A stretch of 64,000 bases of DNA from Promethearchaeota archaeon (GTDB lineage Archaea; Asgardarchaeota; Lokiarchaeia; Sigyniarchaeales; SOKP01), in assembly GCA_011364925.1 (NCBI GenBank), contig RDOA01000017.1:1-64000 (forward strand), given 5' to 3'. A program made the position numbers and the translations under genes. Under the pieces are notes generated by a model, which was not told the origin of the DNA, did no database searches, and saw only the letters and a program-made list of their open reading frames with translations. Below are positions 25,169 through 34,015 of this stretch, in pieces; within the stretch, counting starts at the first letter, position 1; every line of letters starts with the position of its first letter.

Positions 25169-25972
25169 TTGAGAAAAATGAAAAATTCAAAAAAAACCCA
25201 GCTATTAATTGTATCCGTTGTAGGAATCCTTTTGTTTAGCTTTCTTCCAACAGTACAAGGCTACGGTCGAAGAAGAACTAATATAAATATTCGACCTATC
25301 GAAGATTGGCTTGATAATAATCCATATGGTGCTGGAGCGTATTATATGACAGGATATGTAGGGAGTGATACAAACGATCATTATTACTGGACATGGTTTT
25401 TCGCAGTTACAGAGTTGTTTGAGGGTGAGGCATTTGAATATAGCGGTTATGTCAAGGAAAAAGTTTTGCTCGACGGAGCTATAGAGATTACCGTGAACTT
25501 GTATGTAAAAGATATGGCTGTAGAGTTATACGACAATAACGCTCCTGGTGATCCTATATGGACTTTTGATTACATGGGGCAAATAGTTTTCCAAGGCAGA
25601 ATCGATTACTATTTTCAAATAAAATTTACCCTTGACGCTGAATACGATGGTTACGCACCATTTGATATTGAACCTGGAACAAGAGAAGCAGGCTGTGCTC
25701 TCCCCTCTTCTGAGGCGATAATAGATATACCTGAACAGATGGGGATTCATTTAGAATCAATATTACTAATTGCAACAGGTGAAGGAAACACATTGATGCC
25801 AGGTTGGTATTGGTGGATGTACGATCCAGAAGATCCTACTACATTACCAGTACCAGATGGAGGAACCGCGAAATTATTCATGTTTCACTATGCTCACTTT
25901 GGACCAGATAATCCTTTAGTTTGGCCTTATGGATCATCAGGATTCAAGTTTGCCATAGTTAATCTTTACTAA
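25169..25972 (+). CDS. Secreted protein of unknown function, shared-promoter family
   Basis: 267 residues from TTG; ATG at 25178 (MKNSKKTQ) is the likelier start. A clear signal peptide (LLIVSVVGILLFSFLPTVQG) is followed by a soluble domain rich in aromatic residues (AGAYYMTGYVGSDTNDHYYWTW), with acidic beta strands and no cysteine pair or catalytic motif recognised. No membrane anchor at the C-terminus, so the protein is probably released or bound by others. Its promoter, leader hairpin and terminator are shared with the gene at 29671, which encodes a different aromatic-rich secreted protein. Unknown family. Confidence 0.6.
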   Translation: MRKMKNSKKTQLLIVSVVGILLFSFLPTVQGYGRRRTNINIRPIEDWLDNNPYGAGAYYMTGYVGSDTNDHYYWTWFFAVTELFEGEAFEYSGYVKEKVLLDGAIEITVNLYVKDMAVELYDNNAPGDPIWTFDYMGQIVFQGRIDYYFQIKFTLDAEYDGYAPFDIEPGTREAGCALPSSEAIIDIPEQMGIHLESILLIATGEGNTLMPGWYWWMYDPEDPTTLPVPDGGTAKLFMFHYAHFGPDNPLVWPYGSSGFKFAIVNLY

Positions 25973-26038
25973 TAGGAGAGCGGAATAGGTAATAATTAGG
26001 AGAGATAATTTCATCGAGGGTCGAAATCTTTAATCAGC

Positions 26039-26112
26039 ATATAGAACTGGAGAGAAAGCGGTTCGAATATAGCCTAACCGAAAAAATCTTCCTTTTCTAT
26101 ATTTTTTTTTTT
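26039..26112 (+). terminator. Terminator hairpin, copy 1
   Basis: ATATAGAACTGGAGA pairs with TCTTCCTTTTCTATAT (ends ~26102), with an inner CGGTT/AACCG stem (26059-26080), followed by a run of T. The same layout, with changed bases, is seen at 26376 and 30356. About 56 bases before it are also conserved with copy 2, including the small hairpin ATTTC...GAAAT at 26008-26027. Confidence 0.6.
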
Positions 26113-26162
26113 ACTTCATAACTATTATCCTGAACCTCTAGAAAGTGTTTTCACTCGTCATA

Positions 26163-26216
26163 GTTCCAATGTGATTCGGAACTTCCATGAATGTTCCAAA
26201 ATAAAAACTATATATG
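26163..26216 (+). promoter_or_regulatory. Shared promoter/operator, copy 2
   Basis: GTTCCAATGTGATTCGGAAC at 26163-26182, a third GTTCC at 26193-26197, then TATA box ACTATATATG at 26207-26216. Spacing is identical to copy 1 and copy 3. Here the promoter drives no ORF; the transcript would run from about 26238 to the terminator near 26450. Confidence 0.65.
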
Positions 26217-26237
26217 GAATTGAATCGTATATTTCTA

Positions 26238-26455
26238 GTGATTTTCCATTTTGAAATCACACGAGAATTTAACAATAAGAACTAAGAAAAAAGGTTTATC
26301 ACGGTAATTCACTCGGCAAAATATTTAATAAGTAAGGAGAGAAAATTTCAAAGAGGGTTGAAATCTTTTATCCGTATATAGAACTGGAGGCTGGAGGGAT
26401 TTGCGATGGCCTAGTCCGCACTTAACCTCCTTTTCTATATATCTTTTTTCTTATT
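26238..26455 (+). ncRNA. Candidate non-coding RNA or relic of a deleted secreted-protein gene
   Basis: Between promoter copy 2 and terminator copy 2 there is no ORF of useful length. The stretch starts with a perfect hairpin GTGATTT/AAATCAC (26238-26260) and continues with leader bases matching copy 1 up to where the start codon would be, where ATG is replaced by AAGG. About 50 unrelated bases follow, then a perfect hairpin ATTTCAA-AGAGGG-TTGAAAT (26345-26364) and the terminator. This is either a ~210-nt RNA that shares both ends with two mRNAs, or a remnant after deletion of the coding part. Structure is seen; function is inferred. The rest of the 25973-26554 gap shows nothing more. Confidence 0.45.
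26376..26446 (+). terminator. Terminator hairpin, copy 2
   Basis: ATATAGAACTGGAGG (26376-26390) pairs with CCTCCTTTTCTATAT (26426-26440) except for two mismatched central bases, followed by ATCTTTTTTC. Inner pairing includes GCG/CGC around 26403-26419. Compared with copy 1 the stem has compensatory differences near its top. Confidence 0.6.
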
Positions 26456-26554
26456 CTTGTTAATTCTCACTACCACCACAAATATTAAATAGAAAATCGA
26501 TCTAATCTGATCATTAATCCAATTTTTATGCTATATTTTTAGAATAAAGAGATT

Positions 26555-28321
26555 TTGAATATGAGTACAGAGCATAAAACACCAAAGAAGAGAGATTCAT
26601 CAAAAAAAACCCTTAAAACTAAATTAAAAGAAATAAGAAAACCTCTTTTTGCTGGTAGTATAATCATTGTAGCAGCAGTAACTGGAATTATTGGAGGGTT
26701 TTTTTTTATTAATCAACCTCAAATTGTGGAGAAAGTTTTGATTTGTGGGACTCAAGACAATGTATTTAATTTAGATCCACTTTACGACCCTCATCTCCCC
26801 AGTATCAGATTAATTGACCAAGTTGCTGAAGGATTATTTGACTATGATCAATCTAAAGCAGAAACTCCGCTAATATATAACTTGGCAACAGAAGGGGAAT
26901 GGAGTCCCGACTACTTAAATTTTACATGCTCGCTAAGAAGAGGAGTTCAATTTCACGATGGAACTCCGTTTAATGCTGAAGCTGTTAAATGGAGTTTTGA
27001 CCGAATAAACAGATTTATGGAAATAATGCCTTACGATATAATCCGATACTGGGTTTATATGTATACTAATTCTGACGGTCACCCAATTATTAATAGAACC
27101 GAGGTTTTGGATACCTACACTGTAAGATTTGTATTAAATAAACCTTATATTCCTTTTCCAGATTTATTAACCGCTCGGTCATCCTATATATTATCACCAA
27201 CATCTACCCCATCTGATGAATTTATACCTTTAAATACTAACAACCTTATCGGAACTGGACCTTATAAACTATATTCTTGTATTAGTAATGTCCATGATAC
27301 TCAATACTATTATTGCTTCAATTCAACCTTAAAAGCTAATCGAAACTATTGGAATGGAGAACCGTATTTTGATAAAATAATATTTATACCATTGAGGTAT
27401 CTTAATCTCACGAAAGCGCTGGAGTCTGAACAACTTTCTTTTTCATTTATATTTGATCCTGAAACTCTTCAGATGTTTAAAGACACACCTGGGATGACGC
27501 TTCTTAATAAAACGGACTTAACTGTGGCGTTCATTGGAATGAATAACGATGTAATGAATGTAACGATGAGAAAAGCTATCTCGTATGCATTTAATTACAC
27601 TTATTATTTTGATGTATTAAATTACGGTGAACAATTTGTGGAGAGAGCAAGATCACCGCTTTCAAAAGAAATGCGTTACTCAAACTGGGAAGCTTTCAGT
27701 ATTCCTTACTATAATATTACATTAGCTAGACAGACGTTAATCAATGCAAATTGGAATGGAACAACTGGTTTAACCGCAAATGATGATACAAGCCCAGGAA
27801 ATCCTTGGGAACTAAAAGCTCTCAGTAATTTCCCTTTAGCAACTTATAATATTACATATCCTAATGATAGTTGGAGGATGGGAAATTATTCGCTTGAAAT
27901 AGCTAGAAATCTAAGACAAATCGGAGTAAAAGGGATACTTGATGCTGTCCCTCGATTGGAATGGTATTATAAAGGGTTGGCAGGTGAACTCGACTTCGAT
28001 TTAACAGGATATTATCCTACACTTAACGATCCTGTGGATATGCTAAATCCACAATATTCTAATAAAGGCGATGGTTCTTTTAATATAATTAATTTTAACG
28101 ATACTTTAGTTCAGCAATGGTTAGATGCTGCGATCGAAGAACCTAATACGATAGCTAGAAAGCAATATTACTATAATATTCAAGAACGCTTGATAGAAGA
28201 GCTTTATCCTTGTGTTTGGTTGGGGTCCCCAATAACAAATACAGCTTGGGATTCCAGGATAAAAGGGATGTCGTTTGAAGGAATATTTATAAAAATCCTA
28301 TATAAGCATGGGTATTACTAA
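26555..28321 (+). CDS. Membrane-anchored ABC-type solute-binding protein, family 5 (peptide/nickel type)
   Basis: 588 residues from TTG; ATG 26561 is likelier. A basic N-terminus is followed by one membrane helix (SIIIVAAVTGIIGGFFFI), then the SBP family 5 domain: EGLFDYDQ, FTCSLRRGVQFHDGTPFNAEAVKWSFDR (the family's classic block), then LIGTGPYKL. The C-terminal lobe ends SFEGIFIKILYKHGYY. Family 5 proteins bind oligopeptides, sugars or nickel complexes and hand them to DppBCDF-type transporters; no permease or ATPase gene is in the window. A second diverged copy lies at 40097-41983. Substrate unknown. Confidence 0.8.
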   Translation: MNMSTEHKTPKKRDSSKKTLKTKLKEIRKPLFAGSIIIVAAVTGIIGGFFFINQPQIVEKVLICGTQDNVFNLDPLYDPHLPSIRLIDQVAEGLFDYDQSKAETPLIYNLATEGEWSPDYLNFTCSLRRGVQFHDGTPFNAEAVKWSFDRINRFMEIMPYDIIRYWVYMYTNSDGHPIINRTEVLDTYTVRFVLNKPYIPFPDLLTARSSYILSPTSTPSDEFIPLNTNNLIGTGPYKLYSCISNVHDTQYYYCFNSTLKANRNYWNGEPYFDKIIFIPLRYLNLTKALESEQLSFSFIFDPETLQMFKDTPGMTLLNKTDLTVAFIGMNNDVMNVTMRKAISYAFNYTYYFDVLNYGEQFVERARSPLSKEMRYSNWEAFSIPYYNITLARQTLINANWNGTTGLTANDDTSPGNPWELKALSNFPLATYNITYPNDSWRMGNYSLEIARNLRQIGVKGILDAVPRLEWYYKGLAGELDFDLTGYYPTLNDPVDMLNPQYSNKGDGSFNIINFNDTLVQQWLDAAIEEPNTIARKQYYYNIQERLIEELYPCVWLGSPITNTAWDSRIKGMSFEGIFIKILYKHGYY

Positions 28322-28386
28322 AAATCAATGATATTTTCCTGGATCCATATTTTTTTTAGTTTATTTGTATAGGACTTCCTACCTTT

Positions 28387-29394
28387 CTATGTAGGTTTAT
28401 TATATAGATTCCATTTATAGAAAAGATAATATGCATAACATTTTATTGAGATATTATAGTTGCTAACAGCCGGGAAATCATTAGAAACAAATTCATACCC
28501 CGAATCAGAATTGTAATTTGGAGTCCACCCATCTTCATTAAAGTAGTGTTCAAAATCACTGTAGGATCCACTAGTAAGATCCTTCGTTTTAATCCAAGCT
28601 CCCACGGTACTTACATCGTCATAGTACATGATAGTAGCATGATTTTCTAACGATTCTCCGTAACCTGTAATGTTTGCTCCCATTTCTATTGATTGGTCAA
28701 TCCGTATGTCGAATAATATCTCGTCTTCAATACTTTTTAGATACCAAAAGCTGTTGCGTATATATCGGGTATTATAGGATTGTAATATTACATCTCCTTG
28801 GGTAGTTTCCCCCGTAATATTCCCTCCGAGAATACAATTTTCTAAAATATAGACAATTTCCCCAAAGGTATTATTCACTTTTATACTATTAATCTCAACA
28901 TTAAATGGGACAGTAATTTTAAAATTACCCCTAAAAAGTTCAGCAAAAATATCAAAAATTATCCCTTTTTGTAAAGTTACAATTACTGAAACCGATTTTG
29001 TTAAAGTCTCTACAACGGTTTCAGTTATTCCTGGTGAAAGTTTCATTGTAAAGTTTATAGGTGAACTTGTTAAATCACCTTTAATAATGTTATAATAATC
29101 AGAGTACTCTTTACCAACCAATCCAGCACCCCCCATCCTAATATTTACCTCAATCTTAACCAAATAATCTACTGGAGGGTCTATATAATCGATTATAACA
29201 TTTCCATAATCAATATTTAGGTATAAACTCTCTCCATCTGAAGGACTGTCTGATAAATATTCGTAGACCAGTGTTTTATCAATTGAATCGTACGAAGAAA
29301 AACTAAAAGAGAGAACACTGAAGGGAATAGCTATAACAAGTCCGAAACCAATGATACTCATCAAAACGATGACATATAGTGTTCTTTTCAGCAT
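28387..29394 (-). CDS. Membrane-anchored surface protein, DUF4097-adhesin-like beta-helix (putative)
   Basis: 335 residues with an N-terminal signal/anchor helix (LYVIVLMSIIGFGLVIAIPFSVL). The body is rich in short beta strands with Asn/Gly/Ile turns (IKVNNTFGEIVYILENCILGGNITGETTQGDV), the look of DUF4097-like adhesins or right-handed beta-helices. One Cys, many N-x-S/T sites. No C-terminal anchor. Convergent with the SBP gene, with a small GTAGG hairpin (28379-28395) between the two stops. The fold call is tentative. Confidence 0.4.
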   Translation of the reverse strand: MLKRTLYVIVLMSIIGFGLVIAIPFSVLSFSFSSYDSIDKTLVYEYLSDSPSDGESLYLNIDYGNVIIDYIDPPVDYLVKIEVNIRMGGAGLVGKEYSDYYNIIKGDLTSSPINFTMKLSPGITETVVETLTKSVSVIVTLQKGIIFDIFAELFRGNFKITVPFNVEINSIKVNNTFGEIVYILENCILGGNITGETTQGDVILQSYNTRYIRNSFWYLKSIEDEILFDIRIDQSIEMGANITGYGESLENHATIMYYDDVSTVGAWIKTKDLTSGSYSDFEHYFNEDGWTPNYNSDSGYEFVSNDFPAVSNYNISIKCYAYYLFYKWNLYNKPT

Positions 29395-29540
29395 ATTACA
29401 ATTTATTCGAAATATTTCACGGAGCTCTATTTAATTCAATAGGATTTGTTTTTATTTAAAGTAATCACCTCCAACCAATGGAATAATATGGGGTGTATTA
29501 GGCAAGGATAATTACGCTTTTATTAGCTAATAACATTTTA

Positions 29541-29594
29541 ATTCCGTTGTAATTCGGAACTCCCACGAATGTTCCATTCTATAAACTATAAATG
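29541..29594 (+). promoter_or_regulatory. Shared promoter/operator, copy 3
   Basis: ATTCCGTTGTAATTCGGAAC (29541-29560), GTTCC (29571-29575), TATA box ACTATAAATG (29587-29594). It aligns base for base, without gaps, to copies 1 and 2. It drives the secreted protein at 29671. Confidence 0.65.
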
Positions 29595-29616
29595 AGAGTA
29601 TAACAATTCTTAATAT

Positions 29617-29637
29617 TGGTTATCTTTAGGATAATCA
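29617..29637 (+). other. 5' leader hairpin, copy 3
   Basis: TGGTTATC-TTTAG-GATAATCA, an 8-bp hairpin with one G-T pair, at the predicted transcription start. The stem sequence differs from copies 1 and 2 while pairing is kept. Confidence 0.55.
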
Positions 29638-29670
29638 TTTTAAAAGAAAGCGAAATCTAAAAAAAAGAGT

Positions 29671-30312
29671 TTGAAAAAAATGAAAAGAAATAAACTAACA
29701 AAATTGATTCTTTGTATGCTATTGATGGTTCCCGTTTTCAGCTTCATTCCAGTAGTTAACGCAAGTACACCAGAAGATTGGGGTCCTAAGCCATGGCCTT
29801 GGCAGAAAGGAGGTTTTCCTGCGTATTTCTATAAAAAAGATAACGGTAACTGGATCGGTGGTTGGCCAATGCTTGGAGTTGGCGGCGAATGGTGGATTCC
29901 ACATGACGAACCTAGTTGGTTCTATATGGGATGGCAAGTCTCAGATTTTGAGATTGAAGCAGGATGGGATCCTGGTCCAGCCTATAAGTTCCGACTTTTT
30001 GTAGATGGTGAAGAGATACATATGCAAGCATGGGCTCGACACTTTAAAGCCCAAACCGTTATGTTCCCCGACGGTGTGGAGCGAACTGTTACGTCCCGTG
30101 CGTGGTTTTGCTTTGCCAGTTTTGATCCCGATTTTTTTGGAGTTGGCGATCATGAGATCAGGTTCCAATTTCTAGTTAAAAAACCGTATATAGGCAGTGA
30201 CAGTAATGAATGGAGGTACTACGCTAATTATCAAGACGGTCCGGGTTTTATAATGTGGTACGGAGATGTAGGTTTAGAATGGAATCAAATTCACACGTTA
30301 CACGTGTATTAA
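29671..30312 (+). CDS. Secreted protein of unknown function, shared-promoter family
   Basis: 213 residues from TTG (ATG 29680 more likely). Signal peptide LILCMLLMVPVFSFIPVVNA, then a Trp/Tyr-rich domain (GGWPMLGVGGEWWIPHDEPSW; AYKFRLFVDGEEIHMQAWARH) that looks like a beta sandwich or carbohydrate-binding-like module. It ends HTLHVY, similar in character to the VNLY end of the 25169 protein. No membrane anchor. Same promoter, leader and terminator as the 25169 gene, so both are probably expressed under the same conditions. Unknown family. Confidence 0.6.
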   Translation: MKKMKRNKLTKLILCMLLMVPVFSFIPVVNASTPEDWGPKPWPWQKGGFPAYFYKKDNGNWIGGWPMLGVGGEWWIPHDEPSWFYMGWQVSDFEIEAGWDPGPAYKFRLFVDGEEIHMQAWARHFKAQTVMFPDGVERTVTSRAWFCFASFDPDFFGVGDHEIRFQFLVKKPYIGSDSNEWRYYANYQDGPGFIMWYGDVGLEWNQIHTLHVY

Positions 30313-30355
30313 GTAGACATATACAAAGAATTTAGTTCGTGTAATTTTAATTAAT

Positions 30356-30446
30356 ATATGGAATCGGTAGAAAAATGTTTAGATAAACAGCTTCTCGGAC
30401 AAGCATAACTAAACCAATTTTCTTCCTATTCTATTTTTTTTTTTTA
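30356..30446 (+). terminator. Terminator hairpin, copy 3
   Basis: ATATGGAATCGG-TAGAAAA pairs with TTTTCTTCCTATTCTAT (ends ~30434) with some mismatches, followed by a run of T to ~30446. Same arrangement as copies 1 and 2, with several compensatory substitutions. Confidence 0.5.
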
Positions 30447-30574
30447 ATTTTGTATAAGTATTTCTTTTAACATCAAAATGGACCTTTTTGTCAAAGCTTA
30501 AATAAACGATTTGTTTATTATTCGTGATAATTTTTCATAAATTTTTTACAAACCATAATTAATGTGATTATATC

Positions 30575-30973
30575 ATGGCAGAATTCTCAAAAGAAATGAA
30601 AATCCTTTTAATTATTAATATGATCGTTGGCTTAGTCTATGGGATAATGTACGCAATCTTTCCCGAAGCGGTTTGGGCTCTTAACGATGCGCCCTATTTT
30701 GACCCTCACTTTTGGCGTCTTTTTGGCGGAACATTAATAGCTGTTGGAATCGGAATTTTCCTTGGATTACTTGGCAAAGATTGGGATAAAATAAAAGTGT
30801 TTTACCAATTCGCATTTGTATTACTTACTATCATCGCACTTGTAAATCTTACCTCGAATTTATATGTCGTACGCTCAGCAACCAATCTTATCTTTCATTG
30901 GTTAGATAATATAGTGATCATTGCATTATTGGTCGTCAATATCTTTTTCTATCTCAGAGAAGAAAAGAAATAA
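30575..30973 (+). CDS. Small four-transmembrane protein
   Basis: 132 residues with four membrane helices (IMVGLVYGIMYAIF; LFGGTLIAVGIGIFLGLLG; FYQFAFVLLTIIALVNL; WLDNIVIIALLVVNIFFYL) and conserved-looking loop FDPHFWRLFGG. Lys-rich ends suggest cytosolic termini. No domain recognised; single gene, following the shared-promoter unit with an independent AT-rich upstream gap of 260 bases that holds only the terminator. Confidence 0.5.
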   Translation: MAEFSKEMKILLIINMIVGLVYGIMYAIFPEAVWALNDAPYFDPHFWRLFGGTLIAVGIGIFLGLLGKDWDKIKVFYQFAFVLLTIIALVNLTSNLYVVRSATNLIFHWLDNIVIIALLVVNIFFYLREEKK

Positions 30974-31089
30974 TATTTAAAATAAATCACATTTTTTTTA
31001 TAATTTTTAATCTTGTACGACTTAAATAGTAAAAGTGTCGTCAAAACTTCGTCATCGTCGTCTTCTTTAAGGTCCATTCCGTGCGCAGA

Positions 31090-31986
31090 TTATTCCTGTG
31101 CCTTAGTTCTTTTCTTTTCTTTTCTTCTTTCTAAGAACGATTCTTTTTCTTTTGCATCAACGCGCTTTAGGTACATCTCTTCATATCTTTCTCTAAGCGC
31201 TTCCACATCTTCAACTTGACCAAGTTTATCTTGTAAACCATCTTCAAAGAAATAATTTCTTTTCAATTCTTTTGCCGGAACTCCAACGTAGATATATCCT
31301 TCGTCAAGTGTTTGATCTACCACAGTAACAGAATTAGCTGCTAGCACGCTCCTTCTTTTAATGTGTGTGCCAGGCATTATAATTGCGTGTGAACCTATTC
31401 TCACTTCGTCGTCTATTCTTGTTTTCTTTACGATAAGAAGATTTCCGACTATCATAGAAGACATTACGATCGCTCCTTGGCCCACAACCACGTTTTTACC
31501 GAATTCTATGAATTCTGTATCCACCCAACCTTCAAAAAGTGAGTTTGATATTCTCGTTTTCACTCCAAACATTTTATATAGGAAGTTGTTCATGAAGGGG
31601 AAGGGAAATCGATGACTAAGCCAAAACGGCCATTTTTTAATGACATTCCTTATACACCAATAACGAAAATCTTTGTCGCTTGGATGCCGTAAAAACACTC
31701 CAGTTCTGGGTTTGTGAATGGCGTTTACGATCCAATAAAATAATTTAGCGATAAACGTTGCGCTGAAGACGAGCGTAATATACATAGGAATAACTAACAA
31801 CGGCAAGAACGTATAGAAGTGAATCGGCCGTTCATAATTCCAGAGAAATTGCCAATAGACCCATAATTCAAGAAAAATAGGAATAAAACTAATCCATACG
31901 ATGGCAAAATAAAAAGTTATATATCTTTTTTTTAGTAATATTGTTGGAACAAGCGGTCCAATTCGCATGCTACTAGGTACTGACAT
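31090..31986 (-). CDS. Membrane-anchored left-handed beta-helix (hexapeptide) protein, module C
   Basis: 298 residues. Two membrane helices (~20-42 and ~55-85), a conserved 'HKPRTGVFLRHPSDKDFRYW' linker, then a left-handed beta-helix of hexapeptide repeats (NVVVGQGAIVMSSMIVGNLLI; VRIGSHAIIMPGTHI) ending VGVPAKELK. It corresponds to module C; the other copy is 36233-37129. The same arrangement, two helices and a hexapeptide helix, occurs in the C-terminal region of polylysine-synthetase-type NRPS proteins. ATG is one base after the stop of 31988-33889, so it is in that operon. Catalysis unknown; acyl- or acetyltransferase-like is inferred. Confidence 0.7.
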   Translation of the reverse strand: MSVPSSMRIGPLVPTILLKKRYITFYFAIVWISFIPIFLELWVYWQFLWNYERPIHFYTFLPLLVIPMYITLVFSATFIAKLFYWIVNAIHKPRTGVFLRHPSDKDFRYWCIRNVIKKWPFWLSHRFPFPFMNNFLYKMFGVKTRISNSLFEGWVDTEFIEFGKNVVVGQGAIVMSSMIVGNLLIVKKTRIDDEVRIGSHAIIMPGTHIKRRSVLAANSVTVVDQTLDEGYIYVGVPAKELKRNYFFEDGLQDKLGQVEDVEALRERYEEMYLKRVDAKEKESFLERRKEKKRTKAQE

Positions 31987-31987
31987 T

Positions 31988-33889
31988 TTACTCTTCTGAA
32001 TCTCCTGTTTTTACGAATTTTCGTTTATCTTCGTCAACATGGACTTCGGTTATCTCCTCAACTTTAGTTTCGTCGTCAACGCTCCGTCTAGTTATGACAT
32101 CCCTTCTTGTCGAACCGTATTTATTTTTCTTAAGCTTAATCGCTGGAATTCCGAAGTATATCCATTCTGGTTCAAGAACTTGATTGTACGTCGTAGTACT
32201 CAATGCGCCAATGAAACCGTCGTGTTCAATTATCGTACCAGGGGCTATTGTTGATTGTCCCCCGACTAACACAAAATCATCGAAGATAACTCTCTTAATT
32301 ATCAAGTATTTGCCTACTACCATTGAGGACATTACTGTTGCCCCCTGTCCAACTAAACAATTTCTCCCAAAATCCACAAATTCGGCATCACACCATGCAT
32401 CGTTAAGGTGACTAGTAAAATCCATCCGTATACCAAACCATCTAAACGCTATCACATCTAACCAAGGTAATGGCGTGTTCCTAAAAAACCAGAGAGCAAT
32501 TTTTTTTAACTCTGTTCTCATCATCCAAAATTCGTAGTCTTTATCTCCAATCTCAGCAATAAATACACCCTCACGAGGTTGATGGAGCAAGTTGAGAAAA
32601 ATTAAGAATAATTTGCTAAAAAACAAAACTGCAAAGACGAAAATATAAATCATCGCAAACAGAGCTACAGGGAGAAAGAAAACTGTCGTGAGGTTAAGCC
32701 ATCTCGTATTCTCGTACCAAAACATCGCGACCAATAATCCACTTAGCCAAAAAATGGGAAAGTATACTGCTAAAAACTTTAAATTCACCCTACTAATGGC
32801 ACTACTAGTTGTAAAATCAATAGCGAGATCTTCTTTAGTTAAGCTGTTTATATCAATAGGTTCTTCCACTTTATGCTCTTCTTCGTTGCTCTCGGTGGTT
32901 TCTTGCGATTCTTTCACTTTTTCCTCTTTATTTTTTTTAGACTTCTTCTCTTTTGATTTTAACTTCTTTTCCTTTATTTGGGAAAGGTATTCTTCCATAT
33001 TTTCATTTATTTCTAATTGTTCAGGACTTAAGCCTATGAATTCATTTATCTTCTTTTTGAAAATTTTTCTTGCGGGCATTCCAAAATAATATCCAAAGTT
33101 TTTCTCTCCCTCTTTCCCTATTGTAACATGCTTTTGCACCGATGCTAAGGGCAACAAAAAGCTATTATCATGAACTTCAGTTCCAGGGCCTAAGGAATTA
33201 AAGGCAGCAAAAGTAACGTTATCTCCTGCTTTTACTTCAAAATAGGAGATATTTCCGAAAATGCCTTCGACAACATGAGAAGAAAGTGACGAATTGACCC
33301 CAAAGTAGCAGTTTTTTCCGACAGTCATAAATTTATCGTTAACTAACGACTCTTCGATGGTAGTTCCTTTTCCTATTTTGGCCGATTTCACGAAATTATA
33401 GAACCACTTTGATAACCAGGGCAATGCTCCTTTAGTAAATATACTTTTACCATATTTTAAAACAAAGGATCTTATGTGGTAAAAATCAGCCGCTTTAGAT
33501 TTGATGTTTCGAGGAATTATTCCGGATTTCGATGGTGAAATTTTTTCAGTGATCCCCCAAATAATTCTAGTAGAAAGCCCTATGAAAAACATGCGGACTA
33601 AATAAGCGAGAATAAGAACCAACGGCATTAGAAATAGAGCTAATAATGGGTTTAGTTCAGTAAAAATTGCTAGAAAAGTAGGGGCATCTAAGAAATATGT
33701 TCGAAAGATAATTACAAAATAGGAAATGAGGATAAAACTCGGACCGATCCACGATATATAATAAATAATAAAGAATAAGATCATGTATAATACATATTGC
33801 ATTCTAACTTCTTCTCTTACGGGTTCTTCTTCAGAATCCTCAGACTCTTCAGATTCAGTGAAATTCTCCGCTTTCCCCTCTATAGTCAC
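31988..33889 (-). CDS. Fused two-module beta-helix membrane protein (A-B)
   Basis: 633 residues in two halves. Residues ~1-315 match module A (39013, 38057 genes): two membrane helices, IIPRNIKSKAADFYHIRSF, hexapeptide region with SSHVVEGIFGNISYFEV, end YYFGMPARKIF. A charged linker (KKSKKNKEEKVKESQ) of ~35 residues joins it to residues ~350-633, which match module B (37126): DFTTSSAISRVNLKFLAVY, membrane helices, VVGKYLIIKRVIFDDFVLVG, end YFGIPAIKLK. The fusion covers what two or three separate genes do at 37126-39921, so the modules must work together. Probably an envelope enzyme; catalysis unknown. Confidence 0.75.
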   Translation of the reverse strand: MTIEGKAENFTESEESEDSEEEPVREEVRMQYVLYMILFFIIYYISWIGPSFILISYFVIIFRTYFLDAPTFLAIFTELNPLLALFLMPLVLILAYLVRMFFIGLSTRIIWGITEKISPSKSGIIPRNIKSKAADFYHIRSFVLKYGKSIFTKGALPWLSKWFYNFVKSAKIGKGTTIEESLVNDKFMTVGKNCYFGVNSSLSSHVVEGIFGNISYFEVKAGDNVTFAAFNSLGPGTEVHDNSFLLPLASVQKHVTIGKEGEKNFGYYFGMPARKIFKKKINEFIGLSPEQLEINENMEEYLSQIKEKKLKSKEKKSKKNKEEKVKESQETTESNEEEHKVEEPIDINSLTKEDLAIDFTTSSAISRVNLKFLAVYFPIFWLSGLLVAMFWYENTRWLNLTTVFFLPVALFAMIYIFVFAVLFFSKLFLIFLNLLHQPREGVFIAEIGDKDYEFWMMRTELKKIALWFFRNTPLPWLDVIAFRWFGIRMDFTSHLNDAWCDAEFVDFGRNCLVGQGATVMSSMVVGKYLIIKRVIFDDFVLVGGQSTIAPGTIIEHDGFIGALSTTTYNQVLEPEWIYFGIPAIKLKKNKYGSTRRDVITRRSVDDETKVEEITEVHVDEDKRKFVKTGDSEE

Positions 33890-34015
33890 GATTTATCAAA
33901 TCAAAAATTATATACGATTAAACTATAATTAAGATAAGAAATTACATTTCTAGTATAAAAGATTTGTTCTTTCATTTGTAAAATCGAGTTTAAAACAGAG
34001 AGGCTACTATTAACG

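Noticed and set aside
26058-26075. GGTTCGAAT, resembling a tRNA T-loop
   Set aside because: It lies inside terminator copy 1, as part of the CGGTT/AACCG stem; no acceptor, D or anticodon arm can be formed around it.
31013-31219. Ser-rich + strand ORF at 31013
   Set aside because: Antisense to the end of the module C gene; low-complexity translation without start signals.
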